Source of the DNA: Pleomorphomonas koreensis DSM 23070 | GTDB lineage: Bacteria; Pseudomonadota; Alphaproteobacteria; Rhizobiales; Pleomorphomonadaceae | Length of the DNA: 64,000 nt | Direction: 5' to 3' | NCBI RefSeq assembly: GCF_000425185.1 | Contig: NZ_AULH01000020.1 | Location: 1-64,000 of the forward strand | Made by a program: the position numbers and the translations under genes | The notes under the pieces: model-generated | The model's input: the letters and a program-made list of their open reading frames with translations, nothing else | Told to the model about the DNA's origin: nothing | Database searches by the model: none | Shown: one piece after another, positions 9,267 to 18,210 of the stretch | Position numbering within the stretch: the first letter of the stretch is position 1 | Layout of the letters: every line of letters begins with the position of its first letter

Positions 9267-9698
9267 ATGGACATGCTGAAACTTGCGGCCCTCGACGCCG
9301 AAGACCTCAAGGTGATCGCCGCCCACGCGCAGGATGCCGTCGGCAAGGTCGGCGACATCGTCTGGCGGCCGGCCGAGCGCCGCCTGACCATCGAACTCAA
9401 CCGCTACGTCTGGGAGAAGGCCGGTGGCCACGGCAAGGAGCGGCGGCGCAGCCTCCTGCACTTCGCCCGCGTCGAGGCGGTCAAGTCGGCCCACATCCGT
9501 CGCGACTTCCCTGATGCCGTCGTCAGCCTGCTCACCATCCGCTTCGAAGGCGACGACGACGATCCGTCGGGCCGGATCTTCCTGGAGTTCGCCGGCGGCG
9601 GCTCGCTGCGGCTCGACGTCGAGTGCATCGAGGCGAGCCTCACCGACCTCGGTGCGGCCTGGTCTACCGACCACCAGCCGACCCACGACCTCGCCTGA
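9267..9698 (+). CDS. DUF2948 family protein
   Basis: A 143-residue protein of unknown function, placed directly before hisD as in most Alphaproteobacteria. I chose the ATG at 9267 (MDMLKLAALDAEDLKVI) because family members begin this way. The longer open frame from 9000 overlaps the SRPBCC gene. Visible features are the strand GDIVWRPAERRLTIELNRYVWE, a basic helix and a C-terminal beta strand with LRLDVECIEASLTDLG. No catalytic motif is evident. Confidence 0.9.
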   Translation: MDMLKLAALDAEDLKVIAAHAQDAVGKVGDIVWRPAERRLTIELNRYVWEKAGGHGKERRRSLLHFARVEAVKSAHIRRDFPDAVVSLLTIRFEGDDDDPSGRIFLEFAGGGSLRLDVECIEASLTDLGAAWSTDHQPTHDLA

Positions 9699-9736
9699 CC
9701 CGTCCCGACCCCTTTCGACCTTTCCTGGAGGCCCCC

Positions 9737-11026
9737 GTGGCGATCCGCCTCGACGACCGCGCGCCCGACTTCGAGGCCCGCTTTGCCGCTTTTCTGACCA
9801 CCAAGCGCGAGGTGTCGGCCGACGTCGACGCCGCCGTTGCCGACATCATCGCCGATGTCAGGGCGCGCGGCGACGCGGCGCTGCACGACTGGACGGTGAA
9901 GCTCGACCGCTTCGACAGCCGGGCGGCCGGCCTTCGCGTCTCCGAGGCGGAGATCGACGCCGCCGTCGCCGAGGTGAAGCCCGAGGTGATGGAGGCGCTG
10001 AAGCTCGCCCGCGACCGCATCGACAGCCATCACGCCGGCCAGAAGCCCGAGGACGACCGCTACACCGACGCCATCGGCGTCGAACTCGGCTCGCGCTGGA
10101 CGGCGGTGGAGGCGGTCGGCCTCTACGTGCCGGGCGGCACGGCGAGCTATCCGTCGTCGGTGCTGATGAATGCCGTGCCGGCCAAGGTGGCCGGCGTCGA
10201 CCGTCTGGTGATGGTGGTGCCGACGCCCGGCGGTGCCGTCAATCCGCTGGTGCTGTGCGCCGCCCGCCTCGCCGGCGTCGACGAGGTCTACCGCGTCGGC
10301 GGCGCCCAGGCCGTGGCGGCGCTCGCCTACGGCACCGACACCATCCGGCCGGTGGCCAAGATCGTCGGCCCCGGCAACGCCTATGTCGCCGCCGCCAAGC
10401 GGCGGGTGTTCGGCACCGTCGGCATCGACATGATCGCCGGTCCGTCGGAAGTGCTGATCATCGCCGACCGCAACAACGATGCCGACTGGCTGGCCGCCGA
10501 TCTCCTGGCCCAGGCCGAACACGACAAGGCGGCGCAGTCGATCCTGATCACCGACGATGCCGGCCTCGCCGAGGCGGTGGAGCAGGCGGTGGAACGCCAG
10601 CTCGCCGAGCTGCCGCGCGGCGGCATCGCCGCCGCGTCATGGGCCGACTTCGGCGCCGTCATCCTGGTGGAACATCTCGACAACGCCGTGCCGCTCGCCG
10701 ACCGCATCGCCCCCGAGCATCTGGAACTGGCCGTCGCCGATCCCGAGGCCATGCTCGGCCGCGTCCGCAATGCCGGCGCCGTCTTCGTCGGCCACCACAC
10801 GCCGGAGGCGGTCGGCGACTATGTCGGCGGCTCCAACCACGTGCTGCCGACCGCCCGTTCGGCCCGCTTCTCCTCCGGCCTCGGCGTGCTCGACTTCATG
10901 AAGCGCACGTCGATCCTGAAGGTGCCGCCGGCCGCGTTGCGCCGCATCGGGCCAGCCGCCATCACGCTCGCCGAGGTCGAAGGCCTCGGCGGCCATGCGC
11001 GCAGCGTGGCGATCCGGCTCGAGTGA
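9737..11026 (+). CDS. hisD: Histidinol dehydrogenase
   Basis: A 429-residue enzyme that oxidises L-histidinol to L-histidine with two NAD+ in the last step of histidine synthesis. The start is a GTG at 9737 preceded by TGGAGG. Family blocks present are YVPGGTASYPSSVLMNAVPA, the GPGNAYVAAAKR loop and AGPSEVLIIAD. The zinc and catalytic region includes QAEHD and IAPEHLEL, and the end shows SSGLGVLDFMKR. It follows DUF2948 by 38 bases. In related genomes UPF0262 normally comes next, but here 4.4 kb on the other strand intervenes. Confidence 0.98.
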   Translation: MAIRLDDRAPDFEARFAAFLTTKREVSADVDAAVADIIADVRARGDAALHDWTVKLDRFDSRAAGLRVSEAEIDAAVAEVKPEVMEALKLARDRIDSHHAGQKPEDDRYTDAIGVELGSRWTAVEAVGLYVPGGTASYPSSVLMNAVPAKVAGVDRLVMVVPTPGGAVNPLVLCAARLAGVDEVYRVGGAQAVAALAYGTDTIRPVAKIVGPGNAYVAAAKRRVFGTVGIDMIAGPSEVLIIADRNNDADWLAADLLAQAEHDKAAQSILITDDAGLAEAVEQAVERQLAELPRGGIAAASWADFGAVILVEHLDNAVPLADRIAPEHLELAVADPEAMLGRVRNAGAVFVGHHTPEAVGDYVGGSNHVLPTARSARFSSGLGVLDFMKRTSILKVPPAALRRIGPAAITLAEVEGLGGHARSVAIRLE

Positions 11027-11032
11027 CCGGCG

Positions 11033-11278
11033 TTATCTCGGCTGGCCGGTGCTGGTTCCGCTCGTCTTGCCGGTGTTGATGCCCAGAAGCGTGTAGACGT
11101 AGCAGAAGTTGAGCAGCCCGGTCGCCAGCAGGACGACGCCGACGAGGCCGACCAGCCACGCCCAGCCGCCGAGGCCGACGAAGGCCATGCCGGCCAGCGA
11201 CGGCACGGCGATGATGATGAGGATGGCGCCGGCGATGAGCCGGATGAGGCGATCGGTCGAGCCGACATTCTTGATCAT
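11033..11278 (-). CDS. DUF2892 (YgaP-like) small membrane protein
   Basis: An 81-residue protein with the family start NVGSTDRLIRLIAGAILIII. Two hydrophobic helices (about residues 14-31 and 36-60) give a small inner-membrane hairpin. The C-terminus is a Gly/Ser/Thr tail. The function is unknown; the same domain is found alone or fused to rhodanese. It ends only six bases from hisD in convergent orientation, with a GGGAGAG ribosome site before its ATG. Confidence 0.88.
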   Translation of the reverse strand: MIKNVGSTDRLIRLIAGAILIIIAVPSLAGMAFVGLGGWAWLVGLVGVVLLATGLLNFCYVYTLLGINTGKTSGTSTGQPR

Positions 11279-11292
11279 GACACTCTCCCTTC

Positions 11293-11392
11293 AGCATCTC
11301 CGGTGAACGCCGTTCGCCGGAAATGCCCCATCTCTTTGTTGAGACGCAATTCCGGACGCAGAACCTGTTCCCGCTTGTGCGGGAATTGCGCT
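11293..11392 (+). repeat. Intergenic two-hairpin repeat, copy A
   Basis: About 100 bases made of two imperfect palindromes: TCTCCGGTGAACG...CGTTCGCCGGAAAT, then GCAATTCCGGACGCAGAAC followed by GTTCCCGC...GCGGGAATTGC. The same order and wording occur in reverse orientation at 19619-19721. It resembles the dispersed repeats with a 'GGAACCGGTT' core that are common between genes in Hyphomicrobiales. Confidence 0.75.
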
Positions 11393-11477
11393 GGACGCCG
11401 AAAAGCCCGTTTCCACGCCCCGAACCTAGACCCGCCGGAGGCGGCCGGCAACGCGCCAAAATGCGAGAAAACAATGG

Positions 11478-11503
11478 AAAAAGGCGCGGCCGGAGCCGCG
11501 CCT
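11478..11503 (-). terminator. Rho-independent terminator of the chemotaxis receptor gene
   Basis: Read on the minus strand, AGGCGCGGC pairs perfectly with GCCGCGCCT across a TCCG loop, and a run of T follows (A-tract at 11478-11482 on the plus strand). It lies 27 bases beyond the stop of the receptor gene. Confidence 0.88.
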
Positions 11504-11529
11504 CGATCGGCAATTGCCAGGGGCGGCGA

Positions 11530-13212
11530 TCAGGCGGATCTGAGGCCGGTCACGAAGCCGGCCACCTCGTCCTTCAGCCTGGCGGCCTGGGTCTGCAAGG
11601 CGCCGGACAGGGCCATCAACTGGGTCGCGGCCGAGCCGGTCATCTCGGCGGCGGTGCCGACACCGGCGATGTTGCCGGTGACGTCGTTGGCGCCGCTGGC
11701 CGCCCGTTGGGTGTTGCCGGCGATCTCGGTGGTTGCCGCCCCCTGTTCCTCCACCGCGCCGGCGATCGACTGCGTCACCTCCTGGATGGTGCCGATGGTC
11801 GTCACGATCAGCGAGATGCTGTCGACGGTGACCGAGGTCGCCGCCTGCATCTCCTGGATCTTGCGGGCGATCTCCTCGGTGGCCTTGGCGGTCTGGCCGG
11901 CCAGGTTCTTCACCTCCGAGGCGACGACGGCGAAGCCCTTGCCCATCTCACCGGCGCGCGCCGCCTCGATGGTGGCGTTGAGGGCGAGAAGGTTGGTCTG
12001 CTCGGCGATCGCCCGGATCAGCTCCACCACCTCGCCGATGCCCTGCGCCGAGGCGGACAGCGCCTTGACGTTGTCGTTCGAGCGTTGCGCCTCCCTGGCG
12101 GCGCTGCGGGCGATGTCGGCCGAGCGTGTCACCTGCGTGGTGATCTCGCGCACCGAGGCCGACAGCTCCTCGGTGCCGGCCGCCACCGTCTGCATGTTCT
12201 CCGAGGCGGTCTCGGCGGCGCCGCTCACCGCCTGCGCCTGCCGGCTGGTCTCCTCGGCGGTGGCGGCGAGGTTGCGGGCGGCGTCGGCCACCTCGTCGGA
12301 CGACTGGACGAAGCCGCCGGCCAGCGTTCCCATGGCCGTCTCGAAATGGTCGGCGAGGGCGGCGCGCTCGGCGAGCAGCCGCTCGCGGCTGCGCGTCTCG
12401 GCCTCGGCGCCGGCCCGCCGCAGCCGCTCCGCCTCGGTGAGGCCGTCGCGGAACACCTTCAGCGTCGACGCCATCTCGCCGATTTCGTTCCTGGCGTCGG
12501 CATAGGGGATGGCGGTTGAGAGATCGCCGCCGGCCACCCCGGCCATGGCGGCTGCGATGCGGTGCAGCGGCCGCACCACGCCGTAGAAGACGAAGGCCAG
12601 CGCACCGAGCGCTAGCACGATGCCGGCGGCGATGGTGCCGACGGTGAGCGCGAAGGCCTGTCTGTAGCCGGCGACGGCCTCGGCCTGGGCGGCGGCGACG
12701 TCGGCGTCGACCTGGTCGATGCCCGACTGCAGGGCGGCGATGACGGCGTTGAACGGTGGCTGCGACGTCTTGTTGAGCAGCGTCGACGCTTCGTCGGCCT
12801 TGCCGTCGACCATCGCCCGGTAGATGTCGTTGTGCATCCCGACGTAGGTCGGCCAGTTCGCGGTGAAGGTGGCCAGCACCTCCTGCTGCTTCGGAAGGCC
12901 GCCGATCAGGCCGGCATACTCGGCCACCGCCCTGTCGACGTCGCCGATCGACTGGTCGGCGAGGCCCTTGGCCTTCTGCCGCTCGCCGGCGTCGGTGATC
13001 TGGGCGAGCCGGGCCGAGCGGACGCGCAGGCGCGTCGTCGCATAGCGGATCTCGCCGAGGCTCCTGACCAGCGGCAGCTTGTGGTCGGCGAACTCGCTGA
13101 TCCGTTCGTTGGCGGCCGAAAGCTGCGACACGGCGACCCAGCCGAGACCGCAGGTCATCAGCAGAAGCGCGATGATGGTCGCCATCAGCGAAGTCTTGAG
13201 GGAAATAGTCAT
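11530..13212 (-). CDS. Methyl-accepting chemotaxis protein
   Basis: A 560-residue inner-membrane receptor. A first transmembrane helix (about residues 8-28) is followed by a roughly 150-residue periplasmic helical sensor of the 4HB/CHASE3-like kind. A second transmembrane helix (about 187-210) comes next, then a HAMP domain ([25 protein letters not shown]) and a long coiled-coil signalling domain. The kinase-contact hairpin is well conserved: [20 protein letters not shown] followed by [20 protein letters not shown]. The ligand cannot be read from the sequence. It lies between hisD and htpG on the opposite strand and has its own terminator. Confidence 0.96.
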   Translation of the reverse strand: MTISLKTSLMATIIALLLMTCGLGWVAVSQLSAANERISEFADHKLPLVRSLGEIRYATTRLRVRSARLAQITDAGERQKAKGLADQSIGDVDRAVAEYAGLIGGLPKQQEVLATFTANWPTYVGMHNDIYRAMVDGKADEASTLLNKTSQPPFNAVIAALQSGIDQVDADVAAAQAEAVAGYRQAFALTVGTIAAGIVLALGALAFVFYGVVRPLHRIAAAMAGVAGGDLSTAIPYADARNEIGEMASTLKVFRDGLTEAERLRRAGAEAETRSRERLLAERAALADHFETAMGTLAGGFVQSSDEVADAARNLAATAEETSRQAQAVSGAAETASENMQTVAAGTEELSASVREITTQVTRSADIARSAAREAQRSNDNVKALSASAQGIGEVVELIRAIAEQTNLLALNATIEAARAGEMGKGFAVVASEVKNLAGQTAKATEEIARKIQEMQAATSVTVDSISLIVTTIGTIQEVTQSIAGAVEEQGAATTEIAGNTQRAASGANDVTGNIAGVGTAAEMTGSAATQLMALSGALQTQAARLKDEVAGFVTGLRSA

Positions 13213-13430
13213 AAAAGCCCCCGAAGCAGACTGAAACGAGGGAATTACAGACCCGGATGGTTAAGGAAAGTTTTCGGAGAGACGACGCAGAGAAAGACTT
13301 GGACGAAAGACAGTTATTCGGATGCGGTCTTGTTTTCCGCCCCGACAAGACATGCGACAAGGAGAGGTTACATTGTCAGAAAGGGCAGGCCGGGGCGGTA
13401 GGCCGACGCCTTCCCGCCCCGCACCGGTCG

Positions 13431-15287
13431 TCAGGCGAGGCTCTTTTCGAGCAGGCCGGCGACCGCCGCCGCGAAGGCGGCCGGATCGCGCGGCGCTTCG
13501 CCGTCGAGGATGCGCGCCTGGCCGTAGAGAAGCGGAGCCGCCGCCGCCACGGCGCCGCCGTCGCCGGCCGCCACTTTGGCGGCCAGCGCCTTGATCAGGC
13601 TGTGGCCGGCGTTGATCTCCAGTACCGGCTTGCCGAAGGCCGCCTTGCCCTCCTGGCGGGCGACCAGCTTCTCGGTCATCCGGTCGAGGCCGAAGTCCGA
13701 GGCGACGAGGCAGACCGGGCTGGTCGACAGGCGGGCCGACGTGCGCACGTCGGCGACCTCGTCCTTCAGCGCTTCCTTCAGCGCCGCGACGAGGCCGGCC
13801 ACTTCGGCGCCGGGCGTCGCGTCCGTCTTCGGTTCCAGCGGCTTGACGGCATCGAGGTCGGCCTCGCCCTGGGTCACCGACTTGAATGGCTTGCCCTCGA
13901 AGCCGAGGGCGGTGCGCACCCAGAAGGCGTCGACCGGGTCGGTGAGGATCAGCACTTCGAGGCCGCGCGCCGCATAGCCTTCGAGATGCGGCGACGCCAG
14001 CACCTGCGTCTCGTCCTCGCCGAGGGCGTAGTAGATCGCCGTCTGGTTCTCCTTGAAGTCCTTGACGACGTCGGCCAGCGACCGCCAGCCGTCGCCCGAC
14101 GTGGTGGTCTTGAAGCGGACCACCTTGAACAGTTCGTCGCGGCGCTCGGGCGCCTCGTAGAGACCTTCCTTGATCACCGCGCCGAACGACGCCCACACCG
14201 TCTGGAACAGTTCGGTGTCGGTCTCCGCCAGCTTGGCCAGCTCCGACAGCACGCGGCCGGTGACGCCCTTGGCGATCGCCTCGAGCACCGGGTTCTTCTG
14301 CAGCATCTCGCGCGAGATGTTGAGCGGCAGGTCCTCGCTGTCGATGACGCCGCGCACGAAGCGCAGCCAGGCCGGCAGGATTTCCGCCTCGTCGGTGATG
14401 AACACCCGGCGGACGTAGAGCTTCACCCGGCCCTTGCGGCTGGGGTCGAACAGGTCGAACGGCTTCTCGCGCGGCACGAACAGCAGCACGTTGTATTCCT
14501 GCCGGCCCTCGGCGCGGTAGTGCAGCGTCAGCGCCGGCTCGTCCCAGGCGGTGGCGACGTGGTGATAGAATTCCTTGTATTCCTCGGCCGTCACCGCCGA
14601 TTTCGGCTTCACCCAGAGGGCGGAGCCGTCGGCCAGCTCGCGCGTCTCCTCGCCGGTCCTGAACCGGATCGGCACCGGCACGTGCGCCGAATACTCGTGG
14701 ACGATGCGGTCGATGGTGTGCCCGTCGGCGTAGCTCAGCGACTCCTCGTTGAGGTGCAGCTCGACCACCGTGCCGCGCCGCGGCGCCTCGGCAAGGTCGA
14801 CCGGCGTCAGTTCGAAGGTGCCGGCGCCGTCCGATTCCCAGGCCCAGGCCTCCTCGCTGCCGGCCTTGCGGGAGACGACGCGGACGCGGTCCGCCACCAT
14901 GAAGGCCGAATAGAAGCCGACGCCGAACTGGCCGATCAGCGCCTGTCCCTCGCCCTTGTCGGCGATGCTGTCGAGGAAGGCGCGGGTGCCCGAGCGGGCG
15001 ATGGTGCCGAGGTTGTCCTTCAGCTCGTCGTGGCTCATGCCGATGCCGTTGTCGGCAACGGTCAGCGTCTTCTTGTCCTTGTCGGCGGAGATCTCGATGG
15101 CGAAGCCGTCCTCGCCGGCGAGCTGCGGCTCGGCGATGGAAAGATAGCGCAGCTTCTCGCAGGCATCGGCGGCATTCGAGATCAGCTCGCGCAGGAAGAT
15201 GTCCTTGTTGGAGTAGACCGAATGCACCATGAGGTGCAGCAGGCGGGAAACTTCGGCCTCGAAGCTGTGGCGTTCCGATTGCGTCAT
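13431..15287 (-). CDS. htpG: Molecular chaperone HtpG (Hsp90)
   Basis: A 618-residue cytoplasmic ATP-dependent chaperone, close to the usual length. The GHKL ATP site is complete: ELISNAADACEKLRY, DNGIGMSHDEL and GQFGVGFYSAFMV. The middle domain contains the RRVFITDEAEILPAWLRFVRGVIDSEDLPLN region (split: RRVFITDEAEILPAWLRF, then VRGVIDSEDLPLNISRE) with the catalytic-loop Arg. The C-terminal dimerisation domain ends LLEKSLA. No neighbouring heat-shock genes are present, and I see no clear RpoH promoter in the 200-base gap upstream. Confidence 0.98.
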   Translation of the reverse strand: MTQSERHSFEAEVSRLLHLMVHSVYSNKDIFLRELISNAADACEKLRYLSIAEPQLAGEDGFAIEISADKDKKTLTVADNGIGMSHDELKDNLGTIARSGTRAFLDSIADKGEGQALIGQFGVGFYSAFMVADRVRVVSRKAGSEEAWAWESDGAGTFELTPVDLAEAPRRGTVVELHLNEESLSYADGHTIDRIVHEYSAHVPVPIRFRTGEETRELADGSALWVKPKSAVTAEEYKEFYHHVATAWDEPALTLHYRAEGRQEYNVLLFVPREKPFDLFDPSRKGRVKLYVRRVFITDEAEILPAWLRFVRGVIDSEDLPLNISREMLQKNPVLEAIAKGVTGRVLSELAKLAETDTELFQTVWASFGAVIKEGLYEAPERRDELFKVVRFKTTTSGDGWRSLADVVKDFKENQTAIYYALGEDETQVLASPHLEGYAARGLEVLILTDPVDAFWVRTALGFEGKPFKSVTQGEADLDAVKPLEPKTDATPGAEVAGLVAALKEALKDEVADVRTSARLSTSPVCLVASDFGLDRMTEKLVARQEGKAAFGKPVLEINAGHSLIKALAAKVAAGDGGAVAAAAPLLYGQARILDGEAPRDPAAFAAAVAGLLEKSLA

Positions 15288-15487
15288 GGTCTCGCTCGTG
15301 TGGATGAGGGGAGGGCCGGCAGGCCGGCGCGCGCCCGCTATGTGTTGCCGGCGAAAGCCGGTGTCAAGCGCCGCCTGCCGCCGGCCGGCAAGCCATGCGT
15401 AAAACTCCTGTCCGGGTCGACCTTTGCCGGCTTCGTGGGGCGGGGCGGCCGTGCTATGCGTCGTCGACCCTTTTTCGGAGGACCGTC

Positions 15488-15973
15488 GTGACCGACACGG
15501 CCACCAGTTCCGGACGCCTCGTCTCCGTGACGCTCGACGAGGCGTCGATCGCCAAGATCTCGCGCGAGGTCGACCACGAGCGGCAGGTGGCGATCTTCGA
15601 CCTCCTGGAGCAGAATTCCTTCGCGCCGGTCGGCGCGGATGGCGGCGAGTTCTCGCTGCGCCTGTCGATGGTCTCCAACCGCCTGGTGTTGCAGATCTTC
15701 CGGGCGGACGGCGTGCCGGTCACCACCCACATCCTGTCGCTGACGCCGTTCCGCCGCATCATCCGCGACTACTATCTGGTCTGCGACAGCTATTACGAGG
15801 CGATCAAGGTGTCGACGCCGAACCAGATCGAGGCGATCGACATGGGCCGGCGCGGCCTGCACGACGAGGGGGCGGAGATCCTGCGCGACAAGCTGGCGGG
15901 CAAGATCGCCATCGACAAACTGACGGCGCGGCGGCTGTTCACCCTGATCGCCGGACTGCACTGGAAGGGCTGA
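15488..15973 (+). CDS. UPF0262 family protein
   Basis: A 161-residue protein with a GTG start at 15488, placed by a GGAGGACC ribosome site seven bases upstream. The family is conserved in Alphaproteobacteria between hisD and the phosphatase gene, and its function is unknown. Recognisable stretches are ISREVDHERQVAIFDLLEQN, LSMVSNRLVLQIF and TPFRRIIRDYYLVCDSYYEA. The gene ends 12 bases before the next start, so it is co-transcribed with the phosphatase. Confidence 0.92.
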   Translation: MTDTATSSGRLVSVTLDEASIAKISREVDHERQVAIFDLLEQNSFAPVGADGGEFSLRLSMVSNRLVLQIFRADGVPVTTHILSLTPFRRIIRDYYLVCDSYYEAIKVSTPNQIEAIDMGRRGLHDEGAEILRDKLAGKIAIDKLTARRLFTLIAGLHWKG

Positions 15974-15985
15974 ACCGGGAGGCGC

Positions 15986-16501
15986 ATGACGGACGACGGC
16001 AACACGGCGACGGAGGTGAAGCGGCCCGGTGCGGTGCTGTTCGCCTGCTCGTTCAACGCGGTGCGCTCGCCGATGGCGGCGGCCATCGCCCGTCATCTGT
16101 TTGCCGGCCGCGTCTTCATCGATTCCGCCGGCGCCCGCCGGGGCGAACTCGATCCCTTCGCCGTGGCGGTGATGGACGAGATCGGCCTCGACATCTCCCG
16201 CCACCGGCCGCAGACCTTCGAGGACCTTGAGGACACCAACTTCGATCTGATCGTGTCGCTCGCCCCGGAGGCTCACCACAAGGCGCTCGAATACACCCGC
16301 TACAATTCGGTGGAGGCCGAATACTGGCCGACCGCCGACCCGACGCTGGCCACCGGCTCGCGCGAGCACATTCTCGACGAATACCGCGCCGTTCGCGACC
16401 AGCTCACCGCCCGCATCAAGGCCCGGCTCGGCTGGGCGCCCCCCCTCGGCCAGCGCGACGAGAGCATGGTGGAGGTGGGATCGAGGGCCGCCAACGGCTG
16501 A
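15986..16501 (+). CDS. Low-molecular-weight protein tyrosine phosphatase family protein
   Basis: A 171-residue protein. The P-loop CSFNAVRS (Cys21 to Arg27) follows a beta strand and fits the CX5R catalytic motif, with Asn in the place seen in alphaproteobacterial and arsenate-reductase-like members. A later DPT (ADPTLATGSREHI) supplies the acid/base Asp. The expected activity is cysteine-dependent phosphate hydrolysis; the substrate is unknown. It sits in the conserved UPF0262-phosphatase-infA order. Confidence 0.93.
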   Translation: MTDDGNTATEVKRPGAVLFACSFNAVRSPMAAAIARHLFAGRVFIDSAGARRGELDPFAVAVMDEIGLDISRHRPQTFEDLEDTNFDLIVSLAPEAHHKALEYTRYNSVEAEYWPTADPTLATGSREHILDEYRAVRDQLTARIKARLGWAPPLGQRDESMVEVGSRAANG

Positions 16502-16636
16502 CGGATGCCGCTGCGGGCGGGACAATCGACGTCTTCGTCGCTTTTCGGCAGCCTTTTTCCGCCTTGGTGGTTTATTTTGCGGCGCGTTTCAGCTAGTTAT
16601 CCGCCACCAATTCCCGAAAAACGGATCAATGCCCGC

Positions 16637-16855
16637 ATGACCAAGGAAGAAGTCCTGGAGTTTCCAGGCGTCGTTTCGGAACTTCTGCCCAACGCGACTT
16701 TCCGCGTTCGTCTCGAGAACGACCACGAGATCATTGCCCACACCGCCGGCCGCATGCGCAAGAACCGCATCCGCGTGCTGGCCGGTGACAAGGTGCTGGT
16801 CGAGATGACGCCCTACGACCTCACCAAGGGCCGCATCACCTATCGCTTCAAGTAA
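16637..16855 (+). CDS. infA: Translation initiation factor IF-1
   Basis: A 72-residue protein that is nearly invariant in the class: [20 protein letters not shown] at the start and [17 protein letters not shown] at the end. It is an S1/OB-fold protein that binds the ribosomal A site during initiation together with IF-2 and IF-3. The ATG at 16637 gives the exact family length, and the open frame from 16505 extends upstream without homology. Note that the second residue is Thr where Pro or Ala is more common. Confidence 0.98.
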   Translation: MTKEEVLEFPGVVSELLPNATFRVRLENDHEIIAHTAGRMRKNRIRVLAGDKVLVEMTPYDLTKGRITYRFK

Positions 16856-16944
16856 GCGGCGGCAGGCGGCGGCGCGTCCGCCCGGCGTCCTCCTGCCGGG
16901 CGCCGGCAGCCGTTGCCGTGCCGATCCGCCGAGGGGTGAGCCCG

Positions 16945-17574
16945 ATGACCAACCGTCCCGTCCTGGTCCTGGCGTCCGCCAGCCCGCGCCGCGTGGCGCT
17001 GCTCGACCAGCTCGGCATCTCGCCCGACCTCATGCTGCCGTCCGACGTCGACGAGACGCCCGGCCGCGGCGAGCTGCCGCGCCGTCTCGCCCGCCGGCTT
17101 GCCCGCGCCAAGGCCGAGGTGGCCGCCCACCGCGTGCCGCTTCAGGATTATCCGGGCCGCGAGGTGCTGGTGCTGGCCGCCGACACGGTGGTGGCGGTCG
17201 GCCGCCGCATCCTGCCGAAGGCCGAGACCTTCGCCGAGGCCGAGGGCTGCATCGCGCTCCTGTCCGGCCGTACCCATCGCGTGTTCACCGGCCTTGCCCT
17301 GGCGACGCCGTCCGGCCTGCGCGAGAAGCTGGTCGAGACGCGCATCCGCTTCAAGCGGCTGTCGCCGTCCGAGATGGCCGACTATCTCGCCTCCGGCGAA
17401 TGGCAGGGCAAGGCCGGCGGCTATGCCGTGCAGGGCTTTGCCGGCGCCTTCGTCGCCGCCGTGTCCGGCTCCTATTCATCGGTGGTCGGCCTGCCGCTCC
17501 ACGAGACGGCCAATCTCCTGGAATCGGCCCGCTATCCGGTGCGGGCCGGCTGGGCCGACGGAGCCCTCGCCTGA
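16945..17574 (+). CDS. maf: Maf family nucleotide pyrophosphatase
   Basis: A 209-residue protein starting [20 protein letters not shown], the Maf signature with the SASPRR phosphate-binding motif. Further motifs are the AADTVV segment with the catalytic Asp, [11 protein letters not shown], and the [16 protein letters not shown] loop near the end. Maf proteins hydrolyse modified or canonical nucleoside triphosphates and are linked to house-cleaning and septum control. I chose the ATG at 16945, which has GAGGGG upstream, over a GTG at 16918. The stop overlaps the yacG start. Confidence 0.96.
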   Translation: MTNRPVLVLASASPRRVALLDQLGISPDLMLPSDVDETPGRGELPRRLARRLARAKAEVAAHRVPLQDYPGREVLVLAADTVVAVGRRILPKAETFAEAEGCIALLSGRTHRVFTGLALATPSGLREKLVETRIRFKRLSPSEMADYLASGEWQGKAGGYAVQGFAGAFVAAVSGSYSSVVGLPLHETANLLESARYPVRAGWADGALA

Positions 17575-17762
17575 TGGCCGCCGGCAAGGGCAGCCGCTGC
17601 CCCAACTGCGGCGCGCCGACCGATCCGGCCTTTCGCCCGTTCTGCAGCCAGCGCTGCAAGGATGTCGACCTCAACAGGTGGCTGAAGGGCGCCTACTCGA
17701 TCCCGGTGGTCGAGGACGACGACCTGCCGACCGACGAGGACGAGACGGACGGCCGCGCCTGA
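17574..17762 (+). CDS. yacG: DNA gyrase inhibitor / zinc-binding protein YacG
   Basis: A 62-residue protein with one zinc knuckle: CPNC near residue 9 and CSQRC near residue 25, then DLNRWLKGAYSIPV and an acidic tail. E. coli YacG binds GyrB and inhibits gyrase. The ATG at 17574 overlaps the maf stop (TGATG), so the pair is translationally coupled. It closes the conserved cluster just before tRNA-Phe. Confidence 0.95.
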   Translation: MAAGKGSRCPNCGAPTDPAFRPFCSQRCKDVDLNRWLKGAYSIPVVEDDDLPTDEDETDGRA

Positions 17763-17919
17763 GCCGATGCCTTCGGCCTTGAATCGGCTGGCTTTTCCAT
17801 GTCTTGCCGGCTGAGTTGATTTTTCCCGTCAAACCCTCTGGACAGGCCGGCGCGGACTATCTATAAGGCCGATGCTTCGCCGTCGGGACGCGACCAGACG
17901 CCCGGTGGAACGCGGCAGT

Positions 17920-17995
17920 GCCTGAGTAGCTCAGTTGGTAGAGCATGCGACTGAAAATCGTAGTGTCGGTGGTTCAATTCCGCCCTCAGGCACCA
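17920..17995 (+). tRNA. tRNA-Phe (GAA)
   Basis: A 76-base cloverleaf. The acceptor is GCCTGAG/CTCAGGC with A discriminator and encoded CCA, the D arm is GCTC/GAGC, the anticodon stem is TGCGA/TCGTA with loop CTGAAAA (anticodon GAA), and the T stem is GGTGG/CCGCC with TTCAATT. It lies downstream of yacG on the same strand. Confidence 0.96.
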
Positions 17996-18210
17996 TCTCC
18001 CTGACAGTCTCCTGAAAATCTCGTCTCATCAGCCGGTCCACGGCGGATTCGCCACGTGCCGGATTTCTTGAGTATGATAGCGTAGTTTTGCCGTGACCGG
18101 TCGTTCGGGGCTGGTCGGCGGCCGCAACGGCCTTGTTGCTGCCTTCCGTTTCCCGCGTCCGCCTGACGGCCGGGGCTGGCGACAGGCCCGAACGCTGACG
18201 GAGAGCCGCG

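Noticed and set aside
13257-15491. 744-codon plus-strand frame
   Set aside because: It lies antisense to htpG and has no family features.
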